A stretch of DNA of 48,918 nt from assembly GCF_000337915.1 (NCBI RefSeq), contig NZ_AOJE01000057.1, forward strand, positions 230,216-279,133. The letters run 5' to 3'. This stretch comes from Halorubrum saccharovorum DSM 1137. GTDB taxonomy: Archaea > Halobacteriota > Halobacteria > Halobacteriales > Haloferacaceae. The notes under the pieces were generated by a model. The model made no database searches and was not told where the DNA came from. It saw only the letters and a program-made list of their open reading frames with translations. The position numbers and the translations under genes are program-made. Position 1 is the first letter of the stretch. Every line of letters begins with the position of its first letter. This document shows, in pieces, positions 1 through 7,751 of this stretch.

Positions 1-84
1 GTACCGCACCGTCCGGGAACGGTACCGCACCGTCCGGGAACGGTACCGCACCGTCCGGGAACGGTACCGCACCGTCCGGGAACG
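1..84 (+). repeat. Four tandem 21-bp repeats (coding)
   Basis: Four perfect head-to-tail copies of a 21-bp unit start at 1, 22, 43 and 64, followed by a decayed fifth copy. The window edge cuts the array, so the true copy number is unknown. In frame 3 each unit encodes the heptapeptide TAPSGNG, and each junction creates an N-G-T sequon. The array therefore belongs to the coding sequence that ends at 311. There are no spacers, so it is not CRISPR. Confidence 0.95.
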
Positions 85-311
85 GTACCGAGCCGTCAGC
101 GACCCCGCCGCCGAGCGAGCCGGTCACGAATGGTTCGTCGCCGCCGCAGAACGAGACGGAACCGTCGGCGTCGAGCGGGAACGAATCGTCGGAACCGTCG
201 GACGCGGTCGCTCCCGAAACGAACGAGTCGGCGTCGACGGGAAACACGACCGCCGGGAGCACCCCGGCGCTCAGGGCCGGCCCCTCGTGGCGCGCGACGG
301 GTGAGGCGTGA
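3..311 (+). CDS. C-terminal end of a sequon-rich surface protein (5' partial)
   Basis: Reading frame 3 is open from the window edge to TGA at 309-311 and gives about 102 residues of Gly/Asn/Thr/Pro/Ser/Glu-rich sequence. It starts with the heptapeptide repeats and continues through low-complexity acidic sequence. I count nine N-x-S/T sequons (four NGT, then NGS, NET, NES, NES, NTT), which is typical of an N-glycosylated extracellular stalk or linker in haloarchaea. The catalytic or binding part lies outside the window. The frame ends in GPSWRATGEA without a membrane anchor or PGF-CTERM motif. A short hydrophobic ORF overlaps its stop codon and could supply a membrane partner. The function is unknown. 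The frame choice rests on the sensible acidic composition; the other two frames read Arg-rich sequence. Confidence 0.6.
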   Translation, partial: TAPSGNGTAPSGNGTAPSGNGTAPSGNGTEPSATPPPSEPVTNGSSPPQNETEPSASSGNESSEPSDAVAPETNESASTGNTTAGSTPALRAGPSWRATGEA

Positions 312-472
312 GCGTGAACTCGCCGCTCCGACCGCGGGGGCCGGCGGAGAGGGGGGCCTCGCGCTCGCGGGCTCGCTGCTTCCCGCTCGGAACGAAGCTT
401 GCGGTGTTGCTGCTGTTGGCGGTGCTGTTCCTGCTCGTTCTGCTCTTCGGGCTCGTTCGCGGACTTGCGTAG
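308..472 (+). CDS. Small single-pass membrane protein overlapping the surface-protein stop
   Basis: A GTG at 308 overlaps the TGA of the upstream frame by 4 nt (GTGA), the usual arrangement for translationally coupled archaeal genes. The 54-aa product starts VSVNSPLRP, carries an Arg-rich stretch, and ends with a strongly hydrophobic segment of about 20 residues (LAVLLLLAVLFLLVLLFGLV) followed by RGLA. The basic side before the helix suggests N-in topology. It could be a membrane partner of the sequon-rich protein, or the true anchor of that protein joined by a -1 shift at the overlap. It has no recognisable family, and start choice is supported only by the overlap. Confidence 0.45.
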   Translation: MSVNSPLRPRGPAERGASRSRARCFPLGTKLAVLLLLAVLFLLVLLFGLVRGLA

Positions 473-518
473 TCCGTTCACGATCGTTAAGTGACGGCCG
501 ATCGAACCACCGCACGAT

Positions 519-1316
519 ATGGTCGCGTTCGACGCGTTCGCGTTCGTCTTCGTCGCGGGACTCGTCACAGCGCTGGCGACCGGCGTCGGCGCGCTCCCCT
601 TCTTCTTCTTCGATACGATCAGCGACCGCGGCAACGTGGCGCTGTGGGGGTTCGCCTCCGGGATCATGCTGGCGGCGTCGCTGTTCGGGCTCGTCGGCGA
701 GGGGCTCGCCGAGGGGACGCCCGTGGAGATCGGAATCGGCATGCTCGCCGGCGTGACCCTCGTGGTCCTTGCCCACGAGGTGCTGATGGACGCCGAGATC
801 GACCCGAGGCAGTACGAGGAGGCCGACTTCAAGAAGCTCGTCCTGATCCTCGGCGTGTTAACTGTCCACAGCTTTCCGGAGGGAGTCGCGGTCGGCGTCT
901 CGTTCGCCGACCTCGGGCTGGAGGGCGGGACCCAGCTGTTCGGGTTCACCGTCCCGCTTCTGGCGGTGTTCATGACCCTCGCGATCTCGATCCACAACGT
1001 TCCCGAGGGGACCGCCATCTCCATCCCGCTGCGGGCGATGGGCGTCTCCAAGTGGAAGATGGTGTGGTGGGCGGTGTTCTCCAGCCTGCCGCAGCCGATC
1101 GGCGCGGTCGCAGCGTTCGCGTTCGTCCGCTACGCCCGCGAGTTTCTCCCGTACGGCTTCGGCTTCGCGGCGGGCGCGATGATCTACCTCGTGCTCTCCG
1201 AGTTCATCCCCGAGGCGCTCGAAACCGGGAGGGATCTGCCGAGCGGCGGCAAGCCCGTGCTCGCCGGCGGCATCGCGCTCGGCGCCCTGCTGATGGCGCC
1301 GCTCAACTTCATCTGA
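519..1316 (+). CDS. ZIP-family divalent metal transporter
   Basis: The 265-aa protein is hydrophobic throughout with about eight membrane segments and matches ZIP (ZupT-like) transporters, which move zinc or other divalent metals into the cytoplasm. The two diagnostic binuclear-site motifs are present: H117-S-F-P-E121 in TM4 and H159-N-V-P-E163 in TM5, with another acidic residue at E228. Length is normal for the family, and the His-rich cytoplasmic loop seen in eukaryotic ZIPs is absent. The ATG start follows a TATA-like TTAAG at about 486. The gene converges with thiD and leaves only 15 bp between them. Substrate specificity (Zn, Fe, Mn) cannot be read from sequence. Confidence 0.92.
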   Translation: MVAFDAFAFVFVAGLVTALATGVGALPFFFFDTISDRGNVALWGFASGIMLAASLFGLVGEGLAEGTPVEIGIGMLAGVTLVVLAHEVLMDAEIDPRQYEEADFKKLVLILGVLTVHSFPEGVAVGVSFADLGLEGGTQLFGFTVPLLAVFMTLAISIHNVPEGTAISIPLRAMGVSKWKMVWWAVFSSLPQPIGAVAAFAFVRYAREFLPYGFGFAAGAMIYLVLSEFIPEALETGRDLPSGGKPVLAGGIALGALLMAPLNFI

Positions 1317-1331
1317 CCCCGGGCAACACCA

Positions 1332-2171
1332 CTACGCCCCGCCGTCGAACGCGGTCGGGTTCACCGCGCCGGGGCCCTCGCCCACGTCGTAGCCCCGCCG
1401 GATCGCGGCCCCCATCCCGTCGACCGCGGCGGCGACCGCCTCGCGGAGTTGCTCGCCGCGCGCCAGCCGGGCGGCGATCGCGCTCGACAGCGCGCAGCCG
1501 GAGCCGTGGGTCGCCTCGGTCTCGACGCGGGGGTTCTCGAAGCGGAGCGCGATCGAGTCGGCGTCGTCTCCCTCCTTGCTCCCGACCACGAGCGTGTCGG
1601 TCACGCGCTCCCCGTCGCCGACGTGGCCGCCCTTCACGAGCGCGGCGTCGGCACCCGCTCCGACCAGGTCCCGCCCCGCGCGCTCGGCGTCGGCCGGCGT
1701 CTCGACCGGCTCGCCGACCAGCACCTCCGCCTCGTCGGCGTTCGGCGTGACGAGCGTCGCCGCCCCGATCAGCCCGTCGTAGGCGGCCTCCGCCTCTTGC
1801 GACAGCAGCCGGTCGCCGCTCGCGGCAACCATCACCGGATCGACGACGACGGGGGCCTCGACGGTCGCGACCAGCCCGGTCACCGTCTCGACCGTCTCGG
1901 CCGTTGCGAGCATCCCGGTCTTGACCGCGCCCACGTCGAAGTCGTCGAAGACGGCGTCGCACTGGCTCGCGACGTGCGCCGGCGGCACCGCGTGCACGTC
2001 GCGGACGCCGCGGGTGTTCTGGGCGGTCGTCGCCGTCACGACCGACGTGCCGAAGGCGCCGTGTGCGGTCATCGCCTTCAGGTCGGCCTGTACCCCCGCT
2101 CCGCCGCCGGCGTCGCTGCCGGCGATCGCGAGCGCGACGGGCGGAGAAACGGGGTCGCGTGCGGGTGTCAT
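1332..2171 (-). CDS. thiD: Hydroxymethylpyrimidine (phosphate) kinase ThiD
   Basis: This 279-aa ribokinase-fold enzyme phosphorylates HMP and HMP-P to HMP-PP in the pyrimidine branch of thiamine synthesis. Visible signatures are the N-terminal [19 protein letters not shown] substrate motif (about residues 15-33), the VVDPVMVA segment, and the C-terminal anion-hole/catalytic motif [14 protein letters not shown]. It stands alone and lacks the C-terminal ThiN domain that is fused to ThiD in many archaea. The divergent promoter region of 85 bp is shared with the DsbA-like gene. I see no TPP riboswitch-like sequence in that short gap. Confidence 0.9.
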   Translation of the reverse strand: MTPARDPVSPPVALAIAGSDAGGGAGVQADLKAMTAHGAFGTSVVTATTAQNTRGVRDVHAVPPAHVASQCDAVFDDFDVGAVKTGMLATAETVETVTGLVATVEAPVVVDPVMVAASGDRLLSQEAEAAYDGLIGAATLVTPNADEAEVLVGEPVETPADAERAGRDLVGAGADAALVKGGHVGDGERVTDTLVVGSKEGDDADSIALRFENPRVETEATHGSGCALSSAIAARLARGEQLREAVAAAVDGMGAAIRRGYDVGEGPGAVNPTAFDGGA

Positions 2172-2256
2172 ACACTAGTGGTACTACTCGGTTGTCTAAA
2201 ATCGTGACGATCGCCGCCGCCGAACGGCCTTTGCCCCTCGCGGCCGAATCGGCGGT

Positions 2257-2922
2257 ATGTCGAACACCGACCCCGCGGACTCAGCGGACGAGCCGGCTCC
2301 CGCCGCGACCGAGTCGATCACGGTTTACTCCGACTACGTCTGCCCGTTCTGCTACCTCGGCCGGCAGTCGCTCGCGCGGTATCAGGCGACGCGCGATGAG
2401 CCACTCGAGATCGACTGGCACCCCTTCGACCTCCGGGCGGGCCAGCGCGGCCCGGATGGCGAGATCGACCACGACGCGGACAACGGGAAAGACGAGGAGT
2501 ACTACGAGCAGGCCCGCGAGAACGTCCGACGCCTTCAGGAGAAGTACGACGCGGAGATGGCCCAGGAGCTCAGGACTGACGTCGACTCGCTCCCGGCGCA
2601 GATCGTCTCGGTACACGTCAGGGAGACCACGCCGGAGCTGTGGCTCGCGTTCGACGGTGAGGTGTTCGCGGCGCTGTGGCAGGACGGCCGCGACATCGGC
2701 GACCGCGAGGTGCTCGTCGACATCGCGGAGCGCGTGGACGGGATCGATCCCACCGTCGTCGACGAGGCGCTCGAAGACGACGACCTCCGCGACCGCGTCA
2801 CCGACCTGTTCGCCGCGGCGCGGGAGCGCGGCGTCACCGGCGTCCCGACGTTCGCGTACGAGGGACACGCCGCGCGCGGCGCGGTGCCGCCGGAGCAGCT
2901 CGAACGCCTCGTCGAGGGGTAG
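2257..2922 (+). CDS. DsbA-family (FrnE-like) thiol oxidoreductase
   Basis: The 221-aa protein opens with about 20 acidic low-complexity residues, then ITVYSDYVCPFCYLGR. This is the thioredoxin-fold strand plus the C29-P-F-C32 active site typical of DsbA/FrnE and 2-hydroxychromene-2-carboxylate isomerase-like proteins. The helical insertion follows, and near the C-terminus GVTGVPTFAYEG carries the cis-proline loop that faces the active site. There is no signal peptide, so it should be cytoplasmic and act on thiols or small molecules. Length fits FrnE. The TGA-to-stop arrangement with the convergent PAP2 gene leaves no intergenic space. The exact substrate is unknown. Confidence 0.88.
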   Translation: MSNTDPADSADEPAPAATESITVYSDYVCPFCYLGRQSLARYQATRDEPLEIDWHPFDLRAGQRGPDGEIDHDADNGKDEEYYEQARENVRRLQEKYDAEMAQELRTDVDSLPAQIVSVHVRETTPELWLAFDGEVFAALWQDGRDIGDREVLVDIAERVDGIDPTVVDEALEDDDLRDRVTDLFAAARERGVTGVPTFAYEGHAARGAVPPEQLERLVEG

Positions 2923-3720
2923 CTACTCCTCGTCGACGAGCCGATACGACAGGGACACGGCGCCGAGCGCGAGCGCGGTCCCGCCGATCACGTCGGTGAG
3001 CCAGTGGATCCCGAGGTACATCGTCGCGATCACCACGCTCGCCGCGAGCCACGCGGCGAGCGGCGTCCACAGCGGGTACTCCCGCCGCGTCAGGACCGCG
3101 AACGTCCCCACGGTCACCGACAGCGACGTGTGCAGCGACGGGAAGACGTTCGTGGGCTCGTTCACCTCTCCCGTCAGCGCCATGAACTCCGGGTTGTGGG
3201 TGAACAGCAGCGAGGTCACCATATCGGGCATGACGTTGCGCGGGCCGTACGCAAACACGACCGTGTACAGCACGAGCCCGATCGCGTAGTTGAGCGCGTA
3301 CGCGACGAGGAGCCGCTTCACCGTCGTCGTCCGCGGCAGCGCCAGGTACGCGAGGAACGGGAACGCGAGCAGGAACACGTACCCGTACACGTACACCGAC
3401 GAGAAGTACATCGTCAGCTGGGGCGAGCCGAACGTCGCCTGGAGCCACGCGACGAAGTTCCCCTCCAACGCGTAGATGGCCCACGTCAGCTGGAGCCCGA
3501 ACAGCTCGGAGACCGTCTGGAGGGAGCTCCGACCGATCGCGCTCGCTATCAGTACCACCACCAGCGCGGCGAGGGGCTTCCGGATCTCCCACAGCCGATC
3601 GCGGAGGTCGTTCCAGAGCCCGTACAGCCGCCGCGGGCGGATGATCGCGACGCTCGCGACGAGCAGGGCGGACCCCACCCACAGCGCGAGCGAACTCACC
3701 ACCGACAGGAGCGGACTCAT
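2923..3720 (-). CDS. PAP2-superfamily membrane phosphatase
   Basis: The 265-aa polytopic protein has about six membrane segments. The signature PAP2 motifs lie in the C-terminal half: FPSLHTSLS (motif 2, with the catalytic His) and GIHWLTDVIGG (motif 3, with the nucleophile His). The layout resembles the Aur1/inositol-phosphotransferase-like branch of PAP2, whose members hydrolyse or transfer phosphate on lipid or polyprenyl substrates at the extracellular membrane face. I chose ATG at 3720 because it overlaps the stop of the upstream lipoprotein gene by 4 nt (ATGA) and begins with the hydrophobic segment MSPLLSVVSSLALWVG. A longer frame upstream is Arg-rich shadow sequence. Coupling to a substrate-binding lipoprotein is unusual. 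Confidence 0.85.
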   Translation of the reverse strand: MSPLLSVVSSLALWVGSALLVASVAIIRPRRLYGLWNDLRDRLWEIRKPLAALVVVLIASAIGRSSLQTVSELFGLQLTWAIYALEGNFVAWLQATFGSPQLTMYFSSVYVYGYVFLLAFPFLAYLALPRTTTVKRLLVAYALNYAIGLVLYTVVFAYGPRNVMPDMVTSLLFTHNPEFMALTGEVNEPTNVFPSLHTSLSVTVGTFAVLTRREYPLWTPLAAWLAASVVIATMYLGIHWLTDVIGGTALALGAVSLSYRLVDEE

Positions 3721-5729
3721 GCGCCCGGCGCGATCAGCCGGCCTTCCTCGTCGAACCGATACCCGGCCTCGCGGAGCCGATCGCGAGCCGTCTCGGCGTC
3801 GAGCGATCCGGGCTCGCCGACGAACGGGTGGACGGGATCCGTCTCGCCGTCCCCCCACTGGAGGTCCGAGGGCACCCACTCCGGAGCGGCGGCGAGCGGC
3901 GAGGCGGCGGCCTCGGCGTACCCGTCGAACGCGATGTCGACGAGGCTCCGCTTGTCGATCAGCGACGCGAGCACCCCGCGGAACCGGGGGTTCGACAGCG
4001 GTGCCCGCCGGGTGTTGTACCCGACGTGATAGAACCCGCCGGACCGCCCCGTGACGAGCCGCGCGTCGGCCTCGCGCCCGATCCGCGGGACGGCGTCCGG
4101 CCCGAGGTTCGAGACGGTCGCGTCCGCGAATCCGTCGCCGACCGCCTGCACCGCGGCGATGTCCGACCCCATCACCTCGATCTCCAGCCGGTCGAACGCC
4201 GGCTTCCCGCGGAACCGCTCGGGGATCCCGGCGAGGGGGTCCATCGCGTCACCGGTCGAGTCGTCTCCGTCGTCCGCGCGCACGAGGAAGTGGTCCGGGT
4301 TGCGCTCGAAGGCGACCGACTCCTCCGGGGACGCCTCGACGAAGCGCACCGGGCCGCTCCCGATCGGGTCCTCGTTGTTCGTCACCACGGCCTCGGTCGT
4401 CTCCGCGTCGACCTCGAAGCCGGCGATCGTCGCCACGTCGGTCCGCTCCTCCCAGATGTGCTTCGGGAGGATCGGAACCTGGAGGGCGCGCACGCCGACC
4501 GCGTCGTTGACGCCGTCGAGCGTCAGTCGGACCGTGATCTCGTCGACGGCGGTCGCCTCGTCCACGGCCGACACCCGACCGCGGAACGTCGGCGTCGGCA
4601 CCGGCGACTCGGTGGTTCCCATCGAGGTGTCCTGGAGGAATTCGTAGGTGAACGCGACGTCTTCGGCCGTCACCGGCTTCCCGTCGTGCCAGTCGACATC
4701 CCGAAGCGATACCTCGATGCCCGAATCCCCGACCCGCTCCCAGCCGGCGGCGAGCCACGGGATAATCTCTCCGTCCTCGACCAGCGCGAGCCGGTCGTAC
4801 AGCAGGGACGTGAACGTGCCGTAGCGCCGGTACTCGGCGGCGATCGGGTTCCAGTTCTGCGTGATGCGCTCGTCGGTCGTCACGAGACGGAGTGTCGCGG
4901 AGTCGCCCTCCTCGTCGCCGCTGTCCGTGAACGGGTTGTCGCCGATCAGTCCGTTAGCGGTGGTCTCGTTGTCACCGGCGGTGGTTTCGTCGTCGCCGGC
5001 GGTGGTTTCGTTGTCACCGGCGGTGGTTTCGTCGTCGCCGGCGGTGGTCTCGCCGGCGGCAGTCCCGTCCCCGGATTCGGTCCCGGTTCCGTCGGCGTCC
5101 CCGTCTCCCGCGTCGACGCGCTCTACGCCGAGCAGCCCACCGACCGACAGCGGCTGACGGTTCGTCCAGTTCTCGAAGCGGTCCTCACGGACCGCCGTGA
5201 GCGGGTCGGGGAACGCGACGACGGTGAACGGCTGTAGCTCACAGAGGGTCCGCTGGAGGTCCTCCACGGCCTCGCGTCGCTCGTCGCCCCCCGTCCGGCG
5301 CTGGCTCGCGAGCAGCTCGTCGGTGCCGTTGATGTCGGTGAATCCGAACGGGTTCTGCCACCCTGACTCGGCGACGAACTGCGAGTGAGTGAACGCGTAC
5401 ATCGCGTCCGGGTCGAACGGCTCCGCCTCCCGGAACTGCCCGACGTACACGTCGAAGTTGTGGTTGATGAGCACCTTCCGGCGGAGGTCGGTGAGCCCGA
5501 GGGTGTTGATCCGGGCATCGATGCCCACCGCGTTCAGATTCTCCGCGAGGTGTCTCGCGATCCGGATCGCGTTGGGGTCCCGGTCGGCGGGCGGGGCGTT
5601 GATCTCCAAGGTCAGCTGCGAGGACCGGTCGCGTCCCGCGATGTTCCGCGTGCGGTCGAGACAGCCGGCGCTCAGGGCCGCGATCCCGACCCCCGCGAGC
5701 GTCTCTCGCCGGCTCACGTGCCGCGCCAT
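3717..5729 (-). CDS. Tat lipoprotein of the SBP_bac_5 family with circularly permuted domains
   Basis: The 670-aa protein starts with a twin-arginine signal (R7-R8) and lipobox LSAGC (C23), so it is exported folded and lipid-anchored outside the cell. SBP_bac_5 proteins bind peptides, nickel or sugars for ABC import. Here residues 38-205 match what is normally the family's C-terminal third: TLEINAPPADRDPNAIRIA, LNAVGIDARI, FDVYVGQF and the closing segment near VAFPDPLTAV. A repeated acidic/Thr linker fills about 206-277. Residues 278-670 match the normal N-terminal two thirds: ATLRLVTTDERITQNWNP, PWLAAGWE, DVDWHDGKPVTAEDVAFTY, and finally YNTRRAPLSNPRFR and LREAGYRF, just where the first segment would usually continue. 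The order is therefore circularly permuted. No permease or ATPase gene is adjacent; the PAP2 gene overlaps its stop by 4 nt. Confidence 0.88.
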   Translation of the reverse strand: MARHVSRRETLAGVGIAALSAGCLDRTRNIAGRDRSSQLTLEINAPPADRDPNAIRIARHLAENLNAVGIDARINTLGLTDLRRKVLINHNFDVYVGQFREAEPFDPDAMYAFTHSQFVAESGWQNPFGFTDINGTDELLASQRRTGGDERREAVEDLQRTLCELQPFTVVAFPDPLTAVREDRFENWTNRQPLSVGGLLGVERVDAGDGDADGTGTESGDGTAAGETTAGDDETTAGDNETTAGDDETTAGDNETTANGLIGDNPFTDSGDEEGDSATLRLVTTDERITQNWNPIAAEYRRYGTFTSLLYDRLALVEDGEIIPWLAAGWERVGDSGIEVSLRDVDWHDGKPVTAEDVAFTYEFLQDTSMGTTESPVPTPTFRGRVSAVDEATAVDEITVRLTLDGVNDAVGVRALQVPILPKHIWEERTDVATIAGFEVDAETTEAVVTNNEDPIGSGPVRFVEASPEESVAFERNPDHFLVRADDGDDSTGDAMDPLAGIPERFRGKPAFDRLEIEVMGSDIAAVQAVGDGFADATVSNLGPDAVPRIGREADARLVTGRSGGFYHVGYNTRRAPLSNPRFRGVLASLIDKRSLVDIAFDGYAEAAASPLAAAPEWVPSDLQWGDGETDPVHPFVGEPGSLDAETARDRLREAGYRFDEEGRLIAPGA
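4957..5060 (-). repeat. 21-bp tandem repeats encoding the GD(D/N)ETTA linker
   Basis: Four 21-bp units (4957-4977, 4978-4998, 4999-5019, 5020-5040) plus a partial fifth encode GD(D/N)ETTA heptapeptides. Units alternate between DD and DN versions, so a 42-bp higher-order repeat is visible. The DN units carry N-E-T sequons. The repeats lie in the linker between the two permuted halves of the lipoprotein and should be prone to copy-number change. Confidence 0.95.
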
Positions 5730-5835
5730 GTGTTCGTCGCTGTTTCGCGCCTCGCGTATATCTCTTCTGTGGTGTCGCCGTCGGATCGAACCCCCGGTAC
5801 GTCCGCCATACCGACTCTCTCGACGGGTGAGACCC

Positions 5836-7050
5836 TCAGATCACGTCCGCGAGCGGGAGGGCCAGCCCGACGACCCACGCCGCTAGCCCCGCGGCGAGCA
5901 CCGGGCGGTCGGCGGCGGCGCGCCCCACCGCGACGACGCCGAGCGCCGCGAGCAGGGCGACGCGGTGGACGAGGAGGCCGGGCGGCACCGCCACGCCGAG
6001 CGCGGCGAAGTCGATCACGAACCCCGCGCCGAGGCCGACGACGACGCCGAGGAGCGCCGCGCTCGGCTCTGATTCGGGCGAGTGAGCGACGACGAGCGCC
6101 GGGATCCCGACGGCGATGACGAGGTACAGCGGGGCCGCGATGAGCTTCGGCCCGACTCCGGGGTACGCGGTCTCCAGCGCGACTCCGGCCGCCCGGACGC
6201 CGACGATGACGGCGGCGAGCGCGACGCCGAGCACCGCCGCGTCCGCGTGGCGACCCGCCTCCCGCCGGGCTCGATGCGCGAGTTCGAGGGCCGCGGCTCG
6301 GGTCCGGCGCCGGAGCAGCGCCCCCGAGAGCGTCGCCAGCGACGCCAGTTCGATCACCGAGACCCAGCCGTCGCTCCACCCGCCGTCGATGCCGCGGTAC
6401 TCGCGGCTGACCTCGGCGTCGACCGCTCCGTGGATGAACTCGTCTTCGAGCCGGACCGCCGGGTCGTCGATGCCCGGCACCGTGTGGCGGAGCCGGAACC
6501 AGTCGTAGTACTCCTCGTGGGCCTGTACCGCGGTGTAGGCGCCGTCGGGCGACTCGTACGCCCGGAGGTGGTCGCGCACGCCGAGGTACGCGCCGTCGTG
6601 GAGCTCGAACGTCTCCTCCAGCCAGACGCCGCCGTCCGGTCCCTCCACGTAGCTGTAGCGGTCGGAGCTGTGCGCGTCCGCCCAGTCGCGCTCGACGATC
6701 GCCTGTACCTGCTCGGCGTCGGCGGTCGCCGCCGCCTCCGCCGGCTCGGTCTCCTCCCAGTCGGTGCCCGACCGGCCCTCGATCGCCCGTCGCGTCGCCT
6801 CCGCGTCGGCGTGAAAGAGGACGTTGATCGCGAGCGTCCGCCCCTCGACCGAGGTGCTCCGGCTCGTGTACGGCCAGAGCCGGTAGTCGCCCGCGACCGC
6901 GATGAGCGACGCCTCATCGACCCCTGAGGGCTCGGGCTCCTCGACGGTCGGCGGGGGCGCCTCGTCGCCCGCGCCGGCGAAGAACCCGGAGGCCGCGAGG
7001 CCGACGCCGACCGCCACGAGGAGCGCGACGACGACCGTCGCCCGTTTCAT
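5836..7050 (-). CDS. Polytopic membrane protein with large extracytoplasmic N-domain, unknown function
   Basis: The 404-aa product starts MKRATVVVALLVAVGVGLAA, a signal-anchor helix. An acidic soluble domain of about 220 residues follows (motifs VAGDYRLWPYTSRST, INVLFHADAEATRRA, DRYSYVEGPDG, HLRAYESPDGAYTAVQAH and WFRLRHTVPGIDDP). The rest contains about six hydrophobic helices with short Arg-rich cytoplasmic loops. The soluble domain should sit outside the cell, before WVSVIELASLATLSGALL. I do not recognise the family. The start at 7050 is chosen because the helix begins there; the frame upstream is Arg/Ser/Thr-rich shadow. The region between this gene and the SBP gene (5730-5835) holds only a short promoter-sized gap. 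Confidence 0.7.
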   Translation of the reverse strand: MKRATVVVALLVAVGVGLAASGFFAGAGDEAPPPTVEEPEPSGVDEASLIAVAGDYRLWPYTSRSTSVEGRTLAINVLFHADAEATRRAIEGRSGTDWEETEPAEAAATADAEQVQAIVERDWADAHSSDRYSYVEGPDGGVWLEETFELHDGAYLGVRDHLRAYESPDGAYTAVQAHEEYYDWFRLRHTVPGIDDPAVRLEDEFIHGAVDAEVSREYRGIDGGWSDGWVSVIELASLATLSGALLRRRTRAAALELAHRARREAGRHADAAVLGVALAAVIVGVRAAGVALETAYPGVGPKLIAAPLYLVIAVGIPALVVAHSPESEPSAALLGVVVGLGAGFVIDFAALGVAVPPGLLVHRVALLAALGVVAVGRAAADRPVLAAGLAAWVVGLALPLADVI

Positions 7051-7138
7051 GGCTCGTGTGAAGCCGCCGGGGAAGAAACGCCTTTGGGTGGGATCCCGCG
7101 ATCCCAGGCGGTTCACCCGGCCCCTGCGCTTCCCCCGC

Positions 7139-7441
7139 TCACCAGGTCTCGACGAACCCCTCCCGCACGTCCTCCGCGCACCCCTCGCAGTCGGGGTGGC
7201 CGCCCTCGAAACACGCCGGCCGCCCCTCGCCGTCGACGGCGACGGTCCGGCGCTCGGCGTGGCGGCGACAGACGATCCGGGCGCGCCCGTCGTCGTCGGT
7301 CGGGAGGTCGTATCGCTTCGCCCCCGCGCCGTCGTCCGCGGAGTCGTCCTTCGCCTCGGAGTACGCCCGCTTGGCCTCCTCGAACTGCTTGCCCGCCCTG
7401 CGGAGCTGCTGGCGGATGACGCGTTCGAGCCGGTCGTCCAT
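7139..7441 (-). CDS. Small conserved haloarchaeal protein with Cys/His motifs
   Basis: The 100-aa protein has an N-terminal amphipathic helix (MDDRLERVIRQQLRRAGKQF), an acidic middle, and a C-terminal Cys/His module: RIVCRRHAERR, then PACFEGGHPDCEGCAEDV and final VETW. Four Cys plus His residues suggest a small metal-binding fold. It resembles a haloarchaeal conserved hypothetical family (I believe DUF7091, from memory). ATG at 7441 is preceded on this strand by a CTATATCC TATA box about 25 nt upstream, consistent with leaderless transcription. It sits 88 bp upstream of the membrane protein on the same strand. Function unknown. Confidence 0.75.
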   Translation of the reverse strand: MDDRLERVIRQQLRRAGKQFEEAKRAYSEAKDDSADDGAGAKRYDLPTDDDGRARIVCRRHAERRTVAVDGEGRPACFEGGHPDCEGCAEDVREGFVETW

Positions 7442-7751
7442 GGAGGCCGTACCGGCGCGTCGGATATAGGTCCGTTGCCGGGCGCGGCTTCCGGGCCTCG
7501 ATCCACTGCCGCGACAGCCCGGAACATGGTAGCGTTCCACTTGAAACGGCGCCCGCGCGTGGCTGACGCGCGTCAGACGCCTGCGCGATTCCATCTTCGA
7601 CGACAGCCGACTCGATCCGGAGAAACCGCGGTACGGGCCGTGAGAACCCTCGATGCGTTCACTTTCACCGCGGTCACGCACGTTTTAATACCGTGAGGAA
7701 CCAACCGCCGTACGCCTCCCATTGAAACACGACCGGAGGCGGAGACACCCC
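7442..7751. promoter_or_regulatory. Divergent promoter region of the Cys/His protein and rpa3
   Basis: This 310-bp gap has a TATA-like CTATATCC on the minus strand at about 7462-7469 for the leftward gene. For rpa3 there is a TTTTAATA box at 7683-7690 and a Shine-Dalgarno-like GGAGG at 7734-7738, giving a leadered transcript with a UTR of roughly 40 nt. I see no further gene in it. Confidence 0.55.

Noticed and set aside
1-84. CRISPR array
   Set aside because: The 21-bp units are contiguous with no spacers and encode a heptapeptide in frame.
96-776. 226-aa Arg-rich frame on the minus strand
   Set aside because: It overlaps the acidic sequon-rich frame and the ZIP gene; basic low-complexity composition is unlike a haloarchaeal protein.
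4957-5060. CRISPR or mobile repeat array inside the SBP gene
   Set aside because: Contiguous coding repeats with no spacers; they form the acidic linker.
3717-5729. Two separate genes or a frameshifted pair instead of one permuted SBP
   Set aside because: A single frame runs through with one signal peptide, and the linker is typical acidic coding sequence with no internal stop or promoter.
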